Position numbers and translations under genes: made by a program
Shown: piece after piece, positions 25,376-34,832 of the stretch
How positions within the stretch are numbered: the stretch's first letter is position 1
Layout of the letters: each line of letters opens with the position of its first letter
Source of the DNA: Occallatibacter riparius
Lineage (GTDB): Bacteria > Acidobacteriota > Terriglobia > Terriglobales > Acidobacteriaceae
DNA: 64,000 bases
Direction: 5' to 3'
Assembly: GCF_025264625.1 (NCBI RefSeq)
Contig: NZ_CP093313.1
Location: forward strand, 1,054,001 to 1,118,000
The notes under the pieces: model-generated
What the model was told of the DNA's origin: nothing
What the model saw: only the letters and a program-made list of their open reading frames with translations
The model's database searches: none

Positions 25376-26761
25376 ATGAATCGTAGTGTCGCTGTTGGAC
25401 TCTTTGTTCTGATCGGATTTGCATTGTTTACGGCAGGCCTGTTTCTCATCGGGAACCGCCATGAGGCCTTCCAAAAGCATCTCACGCTCTACACCGAATT
25501 CGCCGACCTCTCAGGTCTGGCTAAAGGGTCGAAAGTGGAGGTGGGAGGCATGGACGCTGGCCGGATCGAAGAGATCTCTATTCCCAACTCACCGTCATCA
25601 AAGTTCCGAGTCAGATTTCGGATCATTGACACGTTTCGCGGGCTGGTCCGCAAGGATTCGGTTGCGTCGATCACTACCGCAGGCTTGGTTGGAGACACGT
25701 ATCTTTCGGTTGGTCCGGGAAGCAGTGCTTCGCCGTCCGCGGTACCAAATTCGACGCTCGGGAGCAAAGAGCCGATCGAATTGGCCGACCTTGTAGGCCA
25801 AGCCAAAGGAACGATCGCTGACGTAGACGAAACGGTGAAGAATGCCAATGGATTGCTGACATCTGTGGGGGGAAACTTGAACGTGACGCTGGGGACTGCA
25901 CGCGGAACGTTGATCGATGTCGATGATGTTGTCGGAGGACTCAAACGCGGGGAAGGGCCTGCAGGAATGCTGCTCCACGACCCGGAAGTCGCCAGTTCGA
26001 TCAGACGTACCATCGCGAACACCGAACAGGTGACGTCCAGTTTGCGCATTACAGCGGACCAAACCAACGCACTGGTCAATGATGTCTCTTCGCGGAGCAT
26101 CCCTCAGAAGATTGATGACGTTCTTGTATCCGTACGAGACGCAGCATCAAACTTGGACTCGACTACCAAAGCAGTGCAAACAACGATAGCGGAACTCACA
26201 CAGCCGGACGAACATGGTGTCGCGGCCGGAGTCAATTTGCGCGACGCAATCTCTAATGTGAGTACTGCTACAGGAAACATGGCCGAGGACTCGGAGGCGC
26301 TAAAGCACAATCTTCTGACTCGCGGCTTCTTCCGCAAGCGCGGTTACTACACCCTTACCAACATCTCTCCGGCCGTTTACCGGCGTGACCGGCTATCCGC
26401 AAGCCCGGGTAATCATCGGAGTTGGCTTGGTACGGACCAGCTCTTTCATCAGGCTAGCAATGGCACAGAGGAACTGAGCTCAGCCGGCAAAGAGCTGATT
26501 GACCAAGAATTGGCAAAGTATGGGGATGCGGTTGTGAGCCATCCGATTATGGTGGAAGGCTATTCGGCCGGCACAAACACAGTTGAAAAAATAGAGACTT
26601 CACGGGCGCGTGCAATCCTGGTCCGCAACTATATTCTGTCGCGGTTTCATCTAGAGTCAATGTCAGTTGGAGCGGTCGCACTCGATGACCAGCCACCTAA
26701 AGGGGCCGGCCGCACAACCTGGAATGGCGTTTCAATCGTTCTGCTGTCAAGGGCGCGTTAG
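25376..26761 (+). CDS. mlaD: MlaD-like MCE protein with OmpA-like C-terminal domain
   Basis: A 461-residue substrate-binding component. One membrane helix (VGLFVLIGFALFTAGLFLI, residues 5-25) anchors it in the inner membrane. The MCE domain follows (LYTEFADLSGLAKGSKVEV, GLVGDTYLSVGPG), then a long helical region of about 230 residues. The last 100 residues look like an OmpA-type peptidoglycan-binding fold (VEGYSAGTNTVEKIETSRAR, AILVRNYILSRF). Ordinary MlaD proteins are much shorter and lack this tail. It may tether the transporter to the cell wall, which is inference. No mlaB or mlaC gene is present in the window. Confidence 0.85.
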   Translation: MNRSVAVGLFVLIGFALFTAGLFLIGNRHEAFQKHLTLYTEFADLSGLAKGSKVEVGGMDAGRIEEISIPNSPSSKFRVRFRIIDTFRGLVRKDSVASITTAGLVGDTYLSVGPGSSASPSAVPNSTLGSKEPIELADLVGQAKGTIADVDETVKNANGLLTSVGGNLNVTLGTARGTLIDVDDVVGGLKRGEGPAGMLLHDPEVASSIRRTIANTEQVTSSLRITADQTNALVNDVSSRSIPQKIDDVLVSVRDAASNLDSTTKAVQTTIAELTQPDEHGVAAGVNLRDAISNVSTATGNMAEDSEALKHNLLTRGFFRKRGYYTLTNISPAVYRRDRLSASPGNHRSWLGTDQLFHQASNGTEELSSAGKELIDQELAKYGDAVVSHPIMVEGYSAGTNTVEKIETSRARAILVRNYILSRFHLESMSVGAVALDDQPPKGAGRTTWNGVSIVLLSRAR

Positions 26762-27534
26762 GCACCCACAATCGGGGAGATTCCTCTTCCGGTGTTTCCA
26801 ATCGTATATAGGGCCGCGGGACCTTCGTGTCCGGCGCCGGTGAACGGGACGCAGCGCCACAGCAAATCCATTCCATGCTCAATCCCGCACTTCAAGGAGC
26901 CACCGGCTTCCCGCCGGGGACCTCACTGCCGCCTTGACTGGCGGAGGCCATGCTCGCTTGCCGATCGGGGCTTGCAGGCAATCGGTGACGTGCTGCGCCT
27001 TCACCGCGCAGTCCCCGCGCCCCAGCACCACCGCAGCCCCGTCATCCTGAGCGACAAGGGCGCTGGACTGCCACTCGTCCAGTTTCGCAGTCCGGAGCTT
27101 TGCCCCCTTGCGATTCCCTCGACTACGAAAGGTGATGCTCTTCGGATCGGCCCAGAATCACGGGACTGCAACGGGGGACACCTTCAGCGAGAGAATTGAG
27201 TGCCCTTACCGATCACTTGAATTGGCCGCGCGCTCCGCTTAACATACAGTGCTCACAGGCTAAAACGGCTGCGGATGCTTTATCGTAGCTGGACCGGTAC
27301 CTTGTAGGAATCTCAGCCGCCATCCAGCGCCGCTGGCACTGGACCGAAATCACACGCGATCGCGACTATAAGAAGCGTCTTTTCGGCAATCAATGAGGTT
27401 GACTTGTATCACTCAAAGGAGTGACGCGCCGAAGTCAGTGGTGCGCCGTGATTAACATTGAGAAATGACTCACCTTCGGAGGCTGATCGAAGCCACAAAC
27501 GATTTCCACCGTTAACAGTAGCACCTTGGAATCT
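26762..27534. other. gap with a possible transposase-like remnant
   Basis: No complete gene is supported between mlaD and the first sensor kinase. At 27289-27396 a short coherent frame (LDRYLVGISAAIQRRW, then DRDYKKRLFGNQ and a stop) looks like the C-terminal end of a larger protein whose upstream part is gone. Confidence 0.4.
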
Positions 27535-30500
27535 ATGACGCGAACTCTTCTTTTCCTGCCACGCCGGCTTTTCCGACTCGAACGGTTCGCGCTGTTCTTA
27601 AACATCTTCTTTCTGTGCTGCGCGAACTTGTCAGCAATCGATCCCCATCAGCCAATCACTCAGATGCATCACACTGCCTGGGGTGCCAAAGAAGGGGTCA
27701 TTGGCGAGGTGCTGGCGATTGCGCAAACCTCAGACGGCTTTATCTGGGTGGGCACCACAAACGGCCTTCTCCGTTTCGATGGTTCTGTGCTTGAGCGATA
27801 TCAGCCTGATTTGGGCGCATTTCCTGAGCCCCGATGGATTTGCTCGCTCCTGGCCATGCCTAACGGCGGTCTCTGGATAGGCTATTTAAACGGTGGTGCA
27901 AGCCTGCTGGAACGTGGAAGACTCAAAAACTACAGTCTGGCAGACGGAATGCCGGCCGGACGGGTCAGGAGTTTGGCTCGGGATGTCGACGGAACTATCT
28001 GGGCCGCCACGCCTGCGGGCGTGGGATACTTCGACGGCAGCCATTGGTGGCACGTTGGTGAAACCGGCAATGTGTCAGGCTTGAAGTCCATCTCACCTGC
28101 CAGCCTGGCCGTGGACAATCAAGGAGTTTGGGTAACCGATGCGACCAAAGGCGTCTTCTTTTTGCCCAAGGGCGCGCGCGAGTTCCATCAAGAAGACTCG
28201 CGAGAGGTTCCAGGGTATCTCCCGAGCTTCACACAGGCCGGCGAATCAGCAACCTGGCTCTGGGTGCCGGAGGCACTAACGCTATTGAAACTCGCTGCCC
28301 GCGGGGCTGCCCAAAGTGGCTCCTCGCGACAATTTGCGAACTCGTCGGGAATGTTTCTGATCGATCGTGACGGTACTGGATGGATGATGACACGGCATGA
28401 CGGGGTGCTGCGTATTCCCTCAGCAGATCATCTTCAGGAACATGTATCGCTCGACGATCCCACGATCGAGAAATTCAGTGAAACTGAGGGGCTGACCAAT
28501 GCCACAGTTTACTGTTCGATGGAAGATAGGGAAGGGGACATTTGGGTCGGAACACTTGGAGGGCTGGATCGATTCCGGCCTCGCAATGCAGAGTGGTTTC
28601 AATTGCAGTCTGTCCCCACCCGTCGCATGCAGTTGGTAGCAGGAGACAGAGGAGATGTTTGGGCAAGCTCGCCTCAGGGCTTGTGGAACGCAAGAAGCGG
28701 GAAGCTGGTTCCGGGTAGTCCCCCTGATATTCAGTTTTCCTTTCGCGATCCGGAAGGGTCAATCTGGGTCTGGTCGCGGCGAGGCGACCTGGGCGATCTC
28801 TGGCGATGGCAGGACGGGCATTTCCTGAAGTCTCTGTCGCCAGATCTGAACCGGGATAAGGTCCTGCCGACATCTATCGCAGATAAATGGGTACCGATTC
28901 ATGGCCCTGTGCGAGCTTTGACAAGAGACAGCTCAGGAGACCTATGGGTTTCGGTCAGGGGTAGAGGTGTTTTCCGGCTGCACAACCAAGTTTGGGATCA
29001 GGCCCGGATCATGCCGGATTACCCCTACATGACGGCCTATGGAGCGGTTAGCGACGGCCAGGGACGGGTATGGTTGGCCTACCCGGAGTTGAGAGAAATT
29101 GCACTTTGGGATCACGGTTCAGTTCAGATATTTTCAGCCAAAACCGGATTGGACATCGGCGCTGTCACCCAACTCGCTTATTCCGGTGAGCAGGTCTGGG
29201 CAGGCGGTGAATTTGGGTTAGCAATCTACAGTAAGGGAAGGTTCCACACGGTAGTGCCAGCGTCGGAAGCCAAGTTCGGCTTGGTCGCCGGAATCGCAGG
29301 AACTCCCGAGTCAGGGTTGTGGCTCAGCACCGACACCGAGATCGTCCACATCCCTCAAAGCGAGGTCTCCCTGATTATTAGAGACCCCAGCCACCGTGTT
29401 CAATTCGAAACATTTGATCCCATAACTGATTTGGCCGAACGGCCGTCAGATACTTCCGACACGCCGGCGGTCATGGGAAGCGACGGAATTCTCTGGGTCG
29501 CGACGTCGAGAGGTGTAATCCGGCTCGATCCCGCACATCTCCACCGAAATCTGACGCCTCCCCTGGTGGCGATAAGGAGCATGAGTGCGAATGGACGATC
29601 CTACTCCCTCTACGCTCCAATTACCCTTCCTCCTAATACCACTAAACTCGATATTGGCTTCTCCGTCCTGAGCTTACCCATTCCAGAAAGGGCGCGCTCC
29701 CGATATCGCCTGCTAGGATCTGACAGCGAATGGCAGGATGGAGGAAGCCGGGTTCAGGCATCCTATACACGCCTGGGGCCGGGCAAGTATACATTCCAAG
29801 TCGTCGCGCGCAACAACGACGGCGTCTGGAATGAGGCTGGAACTTCCCTGGAGTTCATAATCCAGCCCGCTTTTTATCAAACCACCTGGTTTCAACTTCT
29901 ATACGTTTTGGCCGGCGCCGTTCTCGTTTGGCTCCTGTATCGGCTGAGGCTGCGCCGTGTGGCCGGCGTAATCAGGGAGCGTGCCGAAGCCCGCGCCGAT
30001 GAGCGGGTCCGCATCGCGCGTGATCTGCACGACACCCTGCTTCAGGGGGTGCAAGGTCTCATGCTGCATTTTCATGTGGCAGCCCAGGAACTTCCGGAAG
30101 GAAGCCGTACCCGGGCGGCAATGGAGCGCGCGTTGGCCACGGCGGATCGGATCGTGGTAGAGGGCAGGGATCGTGTCAGTCGTTTGCGGTCCGCCCAATT
30201 CACAGCCAAAAACCTTACCGATGCGTTCGAAGCAATCGCGGATGATCTCGGCTCCGATCAAAGAGTGCGTTTTACCTTGAAGATTGAAGGACGAGGAGGG
30301 GATGTTGTTTCATCTGTTTTGAGTGAGTTGCATGACATCGGACGCGAGGCAATCACCAATGCCTTCCGCCATTCCAGTGCTTCGGAAATCACCGTAAGTC
30401 TTTTATGTGAGCGGAAGTCTGTTGTGCTCACGGTTGCTGATAATGGACATGGGTTTGATGCTGCGGCGCAAGAGATCAGTCCCCGAGCTGGACACTGGGG

Positions 30501-30663
30501 ATTTCGTGGTATGAAAGAGCGCGCCGAGATAATGGGCGCTCGATTTGCGTGTCACAGCACGAGCAAAGGAAGTCAGATAATTGTGACTGTGCCTGCTCAC
30601 CGAGCGTATCGAGAGAGTTCCCTCCGAGAGGTAGACCCGGCGAACGCACATTCTCGAAAATAG
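27535..30663 (+). CDS. sensor histidine kinase with periplasmic propeller (NarL-type)
   Basis: About 1,042 residues. An N-terminal signal/anchor (FALFLNIFFLCCANLSA) leads to a large periplasmic sensor of propeller repeats (DGFIWVGTTNGLLRFDG and several similar units with IWVG/LWVS). A Y_Y_Y domain follows (YRLLGSDSEWQDGGSR), then a membrane helix (LLYVLAGAVLVWLLYRLR), a HisKA_3 dimerisation domain with the phospho-accepting His832 in RDLHDTLLQGVQ, and an ATP-binding domain (DNGHGFD, GHWGFRGMKERAEIMG). It should sense an extracellular or periplasmic signal and phosphorylate the response regulator that follows about 140 bases downstream. ATG 27535 is chosen over an upstream TTG. Confidence 0.9.
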   Translation: MTRTLLFLPRRLFRLERFALFLNIFFLCCANLSAIDPHQPITQMHHTAWGAKEGVIGEVLAIAQTSDGFIWVGTTNGLLRFDGSVLERYQPDLGAFPEPRWICSLLAMPNGGLWIGYLNGGASLLERGRLKNYSLADGMPAGRVRSLARDVDGTIWAATPAGVGYFDGSHWWHVGETGNVSGLKSISPASLAVDNQGVWVTDATKGVFFLPKGAREFHQEDSREVPGYLPSFTQAGESATWLWVPEALTLLKLAARGAAQSGSSRQFANSSGMFLIDRDGTGWMMTRHDGVLRIPSADHLQEHVSLDDPTIEKFSETEGLTNATVYCSMEDREGDIWVGTLGGLDRFRPRNAEWFQLQSVPTRRMQLVAGDRGDVWASSPQGLWNARSGKLVPGSPPDIQFSFRDPEGSIWVWSRRGDLGDLWRWQDGHFLKSLSPDLNRDKVLPTSIADKWVPIHGPVRALTRDSSGDLWVSVRGRGVFRLHNQVWDQARIMPDYPYMTAYGAVSDGQGRVWLAYPELREIALWDHGSVQIFSAKTGLDIGAVTQLAYSGEQVWAGGEFGLAIYSKGRFHTVVPASEAKFGLVAGIAGTPESGLWLSTDTEIVHIPQSEVSLIIRDPSHRVQFETFDPITDLAERPSDTSDTPAVMGSDGILWVATSRGVIRLDPAHLHRNLTPPLVAIRSMSANGRSYSLYAPITLPPNTTKLDIGFSVLSLPIPERARSRYRLLGSDSEWQDGGSRVQASYTRLGPGKYTFQVVARNNDGVWNEAGTSLEFIIQPAFYQTTWFQLLYVLAGAVLVWLLYRLRLRRVAGVIRERAEARADERVRIARDLHDTLLQGVQGLMLHFHVAAQELPEGSRTRAAMERALATADRIVVEGRDRVSRLRSAQFTAKNLTDAFEAIADDLGSDQRVRFTLKIEGRGGDVVSSVLSELHDIGREAITNAFRHSSASEITVSLLCERKSVVLTVADNGHGFDAAAQEISPRAGHWGFRGMKERAEIMGARFACHSTSKGSQIIVTVPAHRAYRESSLREVDPANAHSRK

Positions 30664-30800
30664 AAGAATGTTTTCGCCCTGTATCGCTGGAAAGAGTGAG
30701 GCAGACAAATCGGTGGTCTGCCATGATGAAGCATTGCAAAAAATCGACCGGATCGCCGTTGAACCCGGTCGACATCCGCGCATGTAGTACAGGGTTTATA

Positions 30801-31433
30801 GTGACGAACGACGCAAATCCGATCCGTTTATTGGTAGTCGACGATCACCCAGTGTTACGCGAGGGTCTCGCAGCTCTGATAGGAAGCCAGCACGATATGA
30901 CTCTGGTTGCGGAGGCGGGGACAGGGAAAGATGCCGTCGCGCTATATAAGATTCACCGCCCGGACGTAACCATTATGGATATTCGGCTGCCCGACATGAA
31001 TGGCATCGCCGCAATCTCTGAGATTCGAGAACAGTGCCCTAGCGCACGCATCATTGTGCTTACCACCTATTTGGGGGATGTACAGGCAGAACGTGCCCTG
31101 AAAGCTGGCGCTCAAGCCTTCTTACTTAAGGCCACACTCCGCACCGACCTCCTCGACTGTATACGCGACGTGAATCAGGGAAAGAGGCGGGTTCACGCCG
31201 ATGTGGCCTCCGAGATGGCTGCACATTTTGGCGGCGATCTTCTGACGGCAAGGGAAATTGAAGTTCTTCAGCAGGTCGCCTCTGGAAAATCCAACAGAAT
31301 GGTTGCGGACTACCTCGAAATCAGCGAAGACACCGTCAAGACTCACATTCGAAGCATTCTCGACAAATTGGGAGCAAACGACCGGACGCATGCCGTCACG
31401 ATCGCCTTGCGACGCGGCTTTCTAGACCTGTAG
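30801..31433 (+). CDS. NarL/FixJ-family response regulator
   Basis: About 210 residues. The receiver domain begins IRLLVVDDHPVLREGL, with phospho-accepting Asp60 in TIMDIRLPD and the conserved TTYLGD and Lys in FLLKATLR. A LuxR-type helix-turn-helix follows (LTAREIEVLQQVASGKSNRM, SEDTVKTHIRSI). The start is taken at GTG 30801; the frame is open further upstream, but that part has no domain. It follows the propeller kinase and is almost certainly its partner. A close paralogue lies at 40859. Confidence 0.88.
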   Translation: MTNDANPIRLLVVDDHPVLREGLAALIGSQHDMTLVAEAGTGKDAVALYKIHRPDVTIMDIRLPDMNGIAAISEIREQCPSARIIVLTTYLGDVQAERALKAGAQAFLLKATLRTDLLDCIRDVNQGKRRVHADVASEMAAHFGGDLLTAREIEVLQQVASGKSNRMVADYLEISEDTVKTHIRSILDKLGANDRTHAVTIALRRGFLDL

Positions 31434-31703
31434 AGCCTCGCAGAGCCTCTAGCGGATCAACATGCGGTGTCAGGGCAATGCCTCTCAGATCCTGGTTGGT
31501 CAGGTCGGTTTATTCAGATCATCGAGTTGCCTCGTAAAGTAACTGGCGACCCGTTATCTCTCTGAACCGTCTTTCTCGTTCCGTCTCGGCCGCGCTGGAT
31601 CGTCAGTTGCTGATGAGTGGAGTCAGGCTTCCCAAAGAGCGAACCGTCGATCGCTGCATAGGGCAGTGATCCCAGCTCCATTCATCTGCAGCATGTATCT
31701 ACC

Positions 31704-32678
31704 CTAGTGGGCAACCGCCGTAGGCGCCGACGGATGCTTCTTAATAAAGAGGAACTGCAGCTGCGTTTGCACTTGCCAGTCCGGCCCGCCAGAAGTGGTT
31801 CGCACATCGTTGAAGAACTCTGCACGAGCATTCAGGGGCTGCGCACCAAGTTTGAACACTCGGCCAACACCACCGCCGACAGGAACTGTCCACCGGCTGT
31901 TTCTGGAGGCCGTCCAATCAGCTGTGATGACAGGCGTGGATACGAAATACCACCCTGCGCGCATGTTGTAGAACAAAAATGAATTCAAGGTCATCGAATT
32001 GACGTGCTTATGATTCACGCCAGCGAACTGGTTACCCAGAAGTGAACCGCCAAGCCAATGCCCCTGTCGAAATAACCCAACCAGAGCGGGTCCTCCTCCC
32101 CACTTGTTGGTACCGAGCTCGGAATCGGTTGCGGTGGGTAACCACAGCTGCGGACCCGCCCCCCAGATGAACTTGCCCGGATGCGCCAGCGAAACATAAA
32201 ACTGAGGCTGAATATTGCCCAGACCATAGTCAACCTGCCTGTTGGAGGAAAGGCGTGGAACGACCTCAACAGGAACGATCGTGCGGGAAATTACCATCCA
32301 TTTTTGCGAGAGCCTAAAAGGTATCACGGGCTGGATCAAGAGCGCGTTCTCCGCGCGGCGGTACGGACCGACTCCGTAATACGTGTTGTTCTGAAAAGGC
32401 AAACTAATTGCGGCGGCGACGGGATTTTGCGCCGCGTCCTTGGCCGCTGAATCCTCTGATTGACTTGGCACCGCTGCAGAGTGCGCTTGCAATGTGACTG
32501 CTGCTTTGACCGCATATGCCTCTTGCTGCGCGATGGCCGACCGTTGCACGCAGGAGACCATGAGCACAAGAAGCAGGTTTGTTCCGATCAGTTTCGACGC
32601 CATTCGCGTACCTCGGCACATCGAATCGATCGCAATTGATTGCAGGTGTGAGCCGATTAATTTCTTTTGTCTGTTCAT
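31704..32678 (-). CDS. outer-membrane transporter-like beta-barrel
   Basis: A 324-residue exported protein. AGAGGGGG lies eight bases before ATG 32678. A signal peptide is visible but set back (LIGTNLLLVLMVSCVQRSAIA, ending near residue 50). The mature part has alternating strands typical of a barrel: NNTYYGVGPYRRAENALLIQ, QVDYGLGNIQPQFYVSL, FIWGAGPQLWLPTATD. This resembles the outer-membrane proteins often linked to phenol or aromatic uptake (MetA/SphA-like), though the match is by eye. It is divergent from the benzoylformate decarboxylase-like gene and shares its control region. Confidence 0.72.
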   Translation of the reverse strand: MNRQKKLIGSHLQSIAIDSMCRGTRMASKLIGTNLLLVLMVSCVQRSAIAQQEAYAVKAAVTLQAHSAAVPSQSEDSAAKDAAQNPVAAAISLPFQNNTYYGVGPYRRAENALLIQPVIPFRLSQKWMVISRTIVPVEVVPRLSSNRQVDYGLGNIQPQFYVSLAHPGKFIWGAGPQLWLPTATDSELGTNKWGGGPALVGLFRQGHWLGGSLLGNQFAGVNHKHVNSMTLNSFLFYNMRAGWYFVSTPVITADWTASRNSRWTVPVGGGVGRVFKLGAQPLNARAEFFNDVRTTSGGPDWQVQTQLQFLFIKKHPSAPTAVAH

Positions 32679-32809
32679 TGGTAAGCCCCCTCTAAGAGAC
32701 TGGTGGTTCGCCGAACCACCGTTTTCGAACTTCGCCGCAGTCCGGCGCTGTCCCGTTTAACTTGAGGGTGATGTAGAAAGGCTCTCCCCAAAAGTGAGAG
32801 CCGGTGTGC

Positions 32810-32862
32810 TCACTGTGATGGAAATCAATGGCCGCCGAATTTAGTGTTCGCTCACTGTGAGC
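32810..32862. promoter_or_regulatory. paired TCACTGTGA boxes in a divergent promoter region
   Basis: Two identical TCACTGTGA dyads at 32810-32818 and 32852-32860; the second extends to the perfect palindrome GCTCACTGTGAGC. Centres are 42 bases apart, four helical turns, so both face the same side of the DNA. They lie between the outer-membrane transporter gene and the decarboxylase gene. Related boxes precede the aldehyde dehydrogenase at 45071. Confidence 0.5.
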
Positions 32863-32976
32863 TATCTGCAGCACACTTCTATACGTTTCTTGACCGTTGT
32901 CATATAGCTCCTGAAGCCACAATCTCTGCAGGACATCCGCAGACAATCTCACGGCAGCTTCAGAAGAGGAACCTTT

Positions 32977-34608
32977 ATGACGGCGGATAAACAGCAAACA
33001 GTCTGGGCCGCGACCTACGATCTGTTGAGGACGTTAGGACTGACAACGGTCTTTGGCAATCCCGGCTCAACCGAACAGCCATTCCTGAAGAACTTCCCAC
33101 CCGACTTCGAGTACATCCTTGGCCTTCAAGAAGCGTCAGCAGTAGCGATGGCAGACGGTTTCGCCCAGGCGACCGGAAAACCTGCGCTAGTCAATCTTCA
33201 TACATCGGCGGGCACGGGCAACGGCATGGGCAATATCATGACGGCCTTCCAGAACAAGACTCCCCTGATCATCACAGCCGGGCAGCAAACCAGAGAGATG
33301 ATCATCTGCGATCCGCTTCTCACCAATCGCGATGAAACCATGCTGCCGAGGCCCTATGTGAAGTGGTCGTACGAGCCCAAACGGGCCGAGGATGTACCGC
33401 GTGCCATCATGCGTGCGTATGCGCTCGCACTTCAGCCGCCGGCCGGACCTGTCTATGTCTCAATTCCACTCGATGATTGGGACAAGACAGCCCTGGGTGC
33501 TGCTGACATTCGCACGGTGAGCGACCGCATAGGGCCCGACCCTGAACGTCTGAAAGAATTCGCAGAAAGAATCAATCGAGCCAAGAACCCAGTCCTTGTC
33601 TATGGTGCCGAGGTCGAAAAAGCCGGGGCCTGGAGGGTAGGTGTAGCCATCGCTGAGAAACTGCGGGTGCCAGTGTACCGCGCTCCCGCGGCTGAACGCG
33701 CCTGCTTTCCTGAAACGCATCCGCTATTTCAAGGAGAGTTGCCGGCAGCGATCGGTCCACTCAGCTCGCGGCTGGTCGGACACGATCTCATTGTGGTGGT
33801 GGGAGCCCCTGTGTTCCGCTACTACCCGTACGTTCCGGGGCCTATCCTTCCTGAGGGCGCCAGCCTGCTACAAATCACAACCGATCCCACAGATGCTGGC
33901 AGCGCGCTTGTCGGAGACAGCTTGCTATCAGATGTGAAGCTGGCTCTCGACGGCTTGCTCCCCTTGGTTCATGACGTCTCGAGGAATGCACCAGAGCCAA
34001 GGCCGCGACCGAAGGAACTGACCGCTGTGTCAGGAACTCCGCTTACAGCAAATGAGTTGTATGCGGTTCTCAGTGAAGTTCGGCCTGACGGTGCGATTGT
34101 CGTGCAGGAGTCGCCTTCCAATTACAACGAATTCCTGCATTGGTGGCCGACGACCGAAGAAGGTTCCTACTTCACCTACGCAAGCGGCGGATTGGGACAC
34201 AATGCGCCCTCGTCCGTCGGCGTGGCCCTTGCTCAAAGAAAGCTTGGGACAAATCGCCCCGTGGTCGTGCTCATAGGTGATGGTTCTCTTCAGTATTCAG
34301 TGCAGAGCCTCTCCGCGGCAGCCCAGCATAAGCTCAAGATGGTCTACATCGTTCCGTGCAATGGAGAGTACGCGATTCTCAAAGAGTTCGCGGTGCTCGA
34401 GAAAACACCGAACGTGCCCTCGCTCGACCTGCCATTCCTTGACATCGTTTCCCTGGCGAAGGGCTACGGATGCAATGCAACGAAAGCAGAAACAAAGGAA
34501 GAAATCCAGCACGCCTTCAAGGAAGCTCTCGCCGCTGAGGGACCCACTGTCATCGCGATTCCCATCAAGCGAGAGTTGAAGTCTCTCATCCCCTCAGCCA
34601 GCAAGTGA
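32977..34608 (+). CDS. mdlC: benzoylformate decarboxylase-like ThDP enzyme
   Basis: A 543-residue thiamin-diphosphate enzyme most like benzoylformate decarboxylase, which turns benzoylformate into benzaldehyde and CO2 in mandelate breakdown. Family residues include Ser31 in FGNPGSTEQPF, Glu52 in LGLQEASAV, His75 in VNLHTSAGTGN and the segment AGQQTREMI. The ThDP motif runs from IGDGSLQYS to CNGEYAI. The second active-site histidine of the Pseudomonas putida enzyme (His281, in FRYHQY) is Tyr283 here (FRYYPY), so the substrate may differ. GAGGAAC precedes ATG 32977. The divergent barrel protein and a distant aldehyde dehydrogenase fit an aromatic-acid role. Another ThDP decarboxylase or lyase is the alternative. 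Confidence 0.82.
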   Translation: MTADKQQTVWAATYDLLRTLGLTTVFGNPGSTEQPFLKNFPPDFEYILGLQEASAVAMADGFAQATGKPALVNLHTSAGTGNGMGNIMTAFQNKTPLIITAGQQTREMIICDPLLTNRDETMLPRPYVKWSYEPKRAEDVPRAIMRAYALALQPPAGPVYVSIPLDDWDKTALGAADIRTVSDRIGPDPERLKEFAERINRAKNPVLVYGAEVEKAGAWRVGVAIAEKLRVPVYRAPAAERACFPETHPLFQGELPAAIGPLSSRLVGHDLIVVVGAPVFRYYPYVPGPILPEGASLLQITTDPTDAGSALVGDSLLSDVKLALDGLLPLVHDVSRNAPEPRPRPKELTAVSGTPLTANELYAVLSEVRPDGAIVVQESPSNYNEFLHWWPTTEEGSYFTYASGGLGHNAPSSVGVALAQRKLGTNRPVVVLIGDGSLQYSVQSLSAAAQHKLKMVYIVPCNGEYAILKEFAVLEKTPNVPSLDLPFLDIVSLAKGYGCNATKAETKEEIQHAFKEALAAEGPTVIAIPIKRELKSLIPSASK

Positions 34609-34625
34609 TCTCCCATTCCGCGTAG

Positions 34626-34652
34626 TCTCCGCGCCGCATGCAAGCGCGGAGA
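34626..34652. terminator. hairpin after the decarboxylase gene
   Basis: Perfect 9-base arms TCTCCGCGC and GCGCGGAGA around a 9-base loop, 18 bases after the stop codon. It has no following T run, so it may slow or end transcription only weakly, or protect the 3' end. Confidence 0.45.
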
Positions 34653-34832
34653 TTGCGCGGAACCTGTTTGTTGCGTCGCGCGGGTGACAAGGCTCCCATC
34701 ACCGTTAGCTCACATCCCGCGTACTTCAAAGCTAGGTCGAACGACCCGAATCTATTCACAAGCGCCTCGTCAACCATCGTACTCAGTGACCCTCACCTGT
34801 TTGACATGGCGCCGTTTGAAGGGAGGAATCTT

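Noticed and set aside
26792..27199. Plus-strand frame of 135 residues after mlaD
   Set aside because: Pro/Arg-rich chance-like sequence without start signal or family match.
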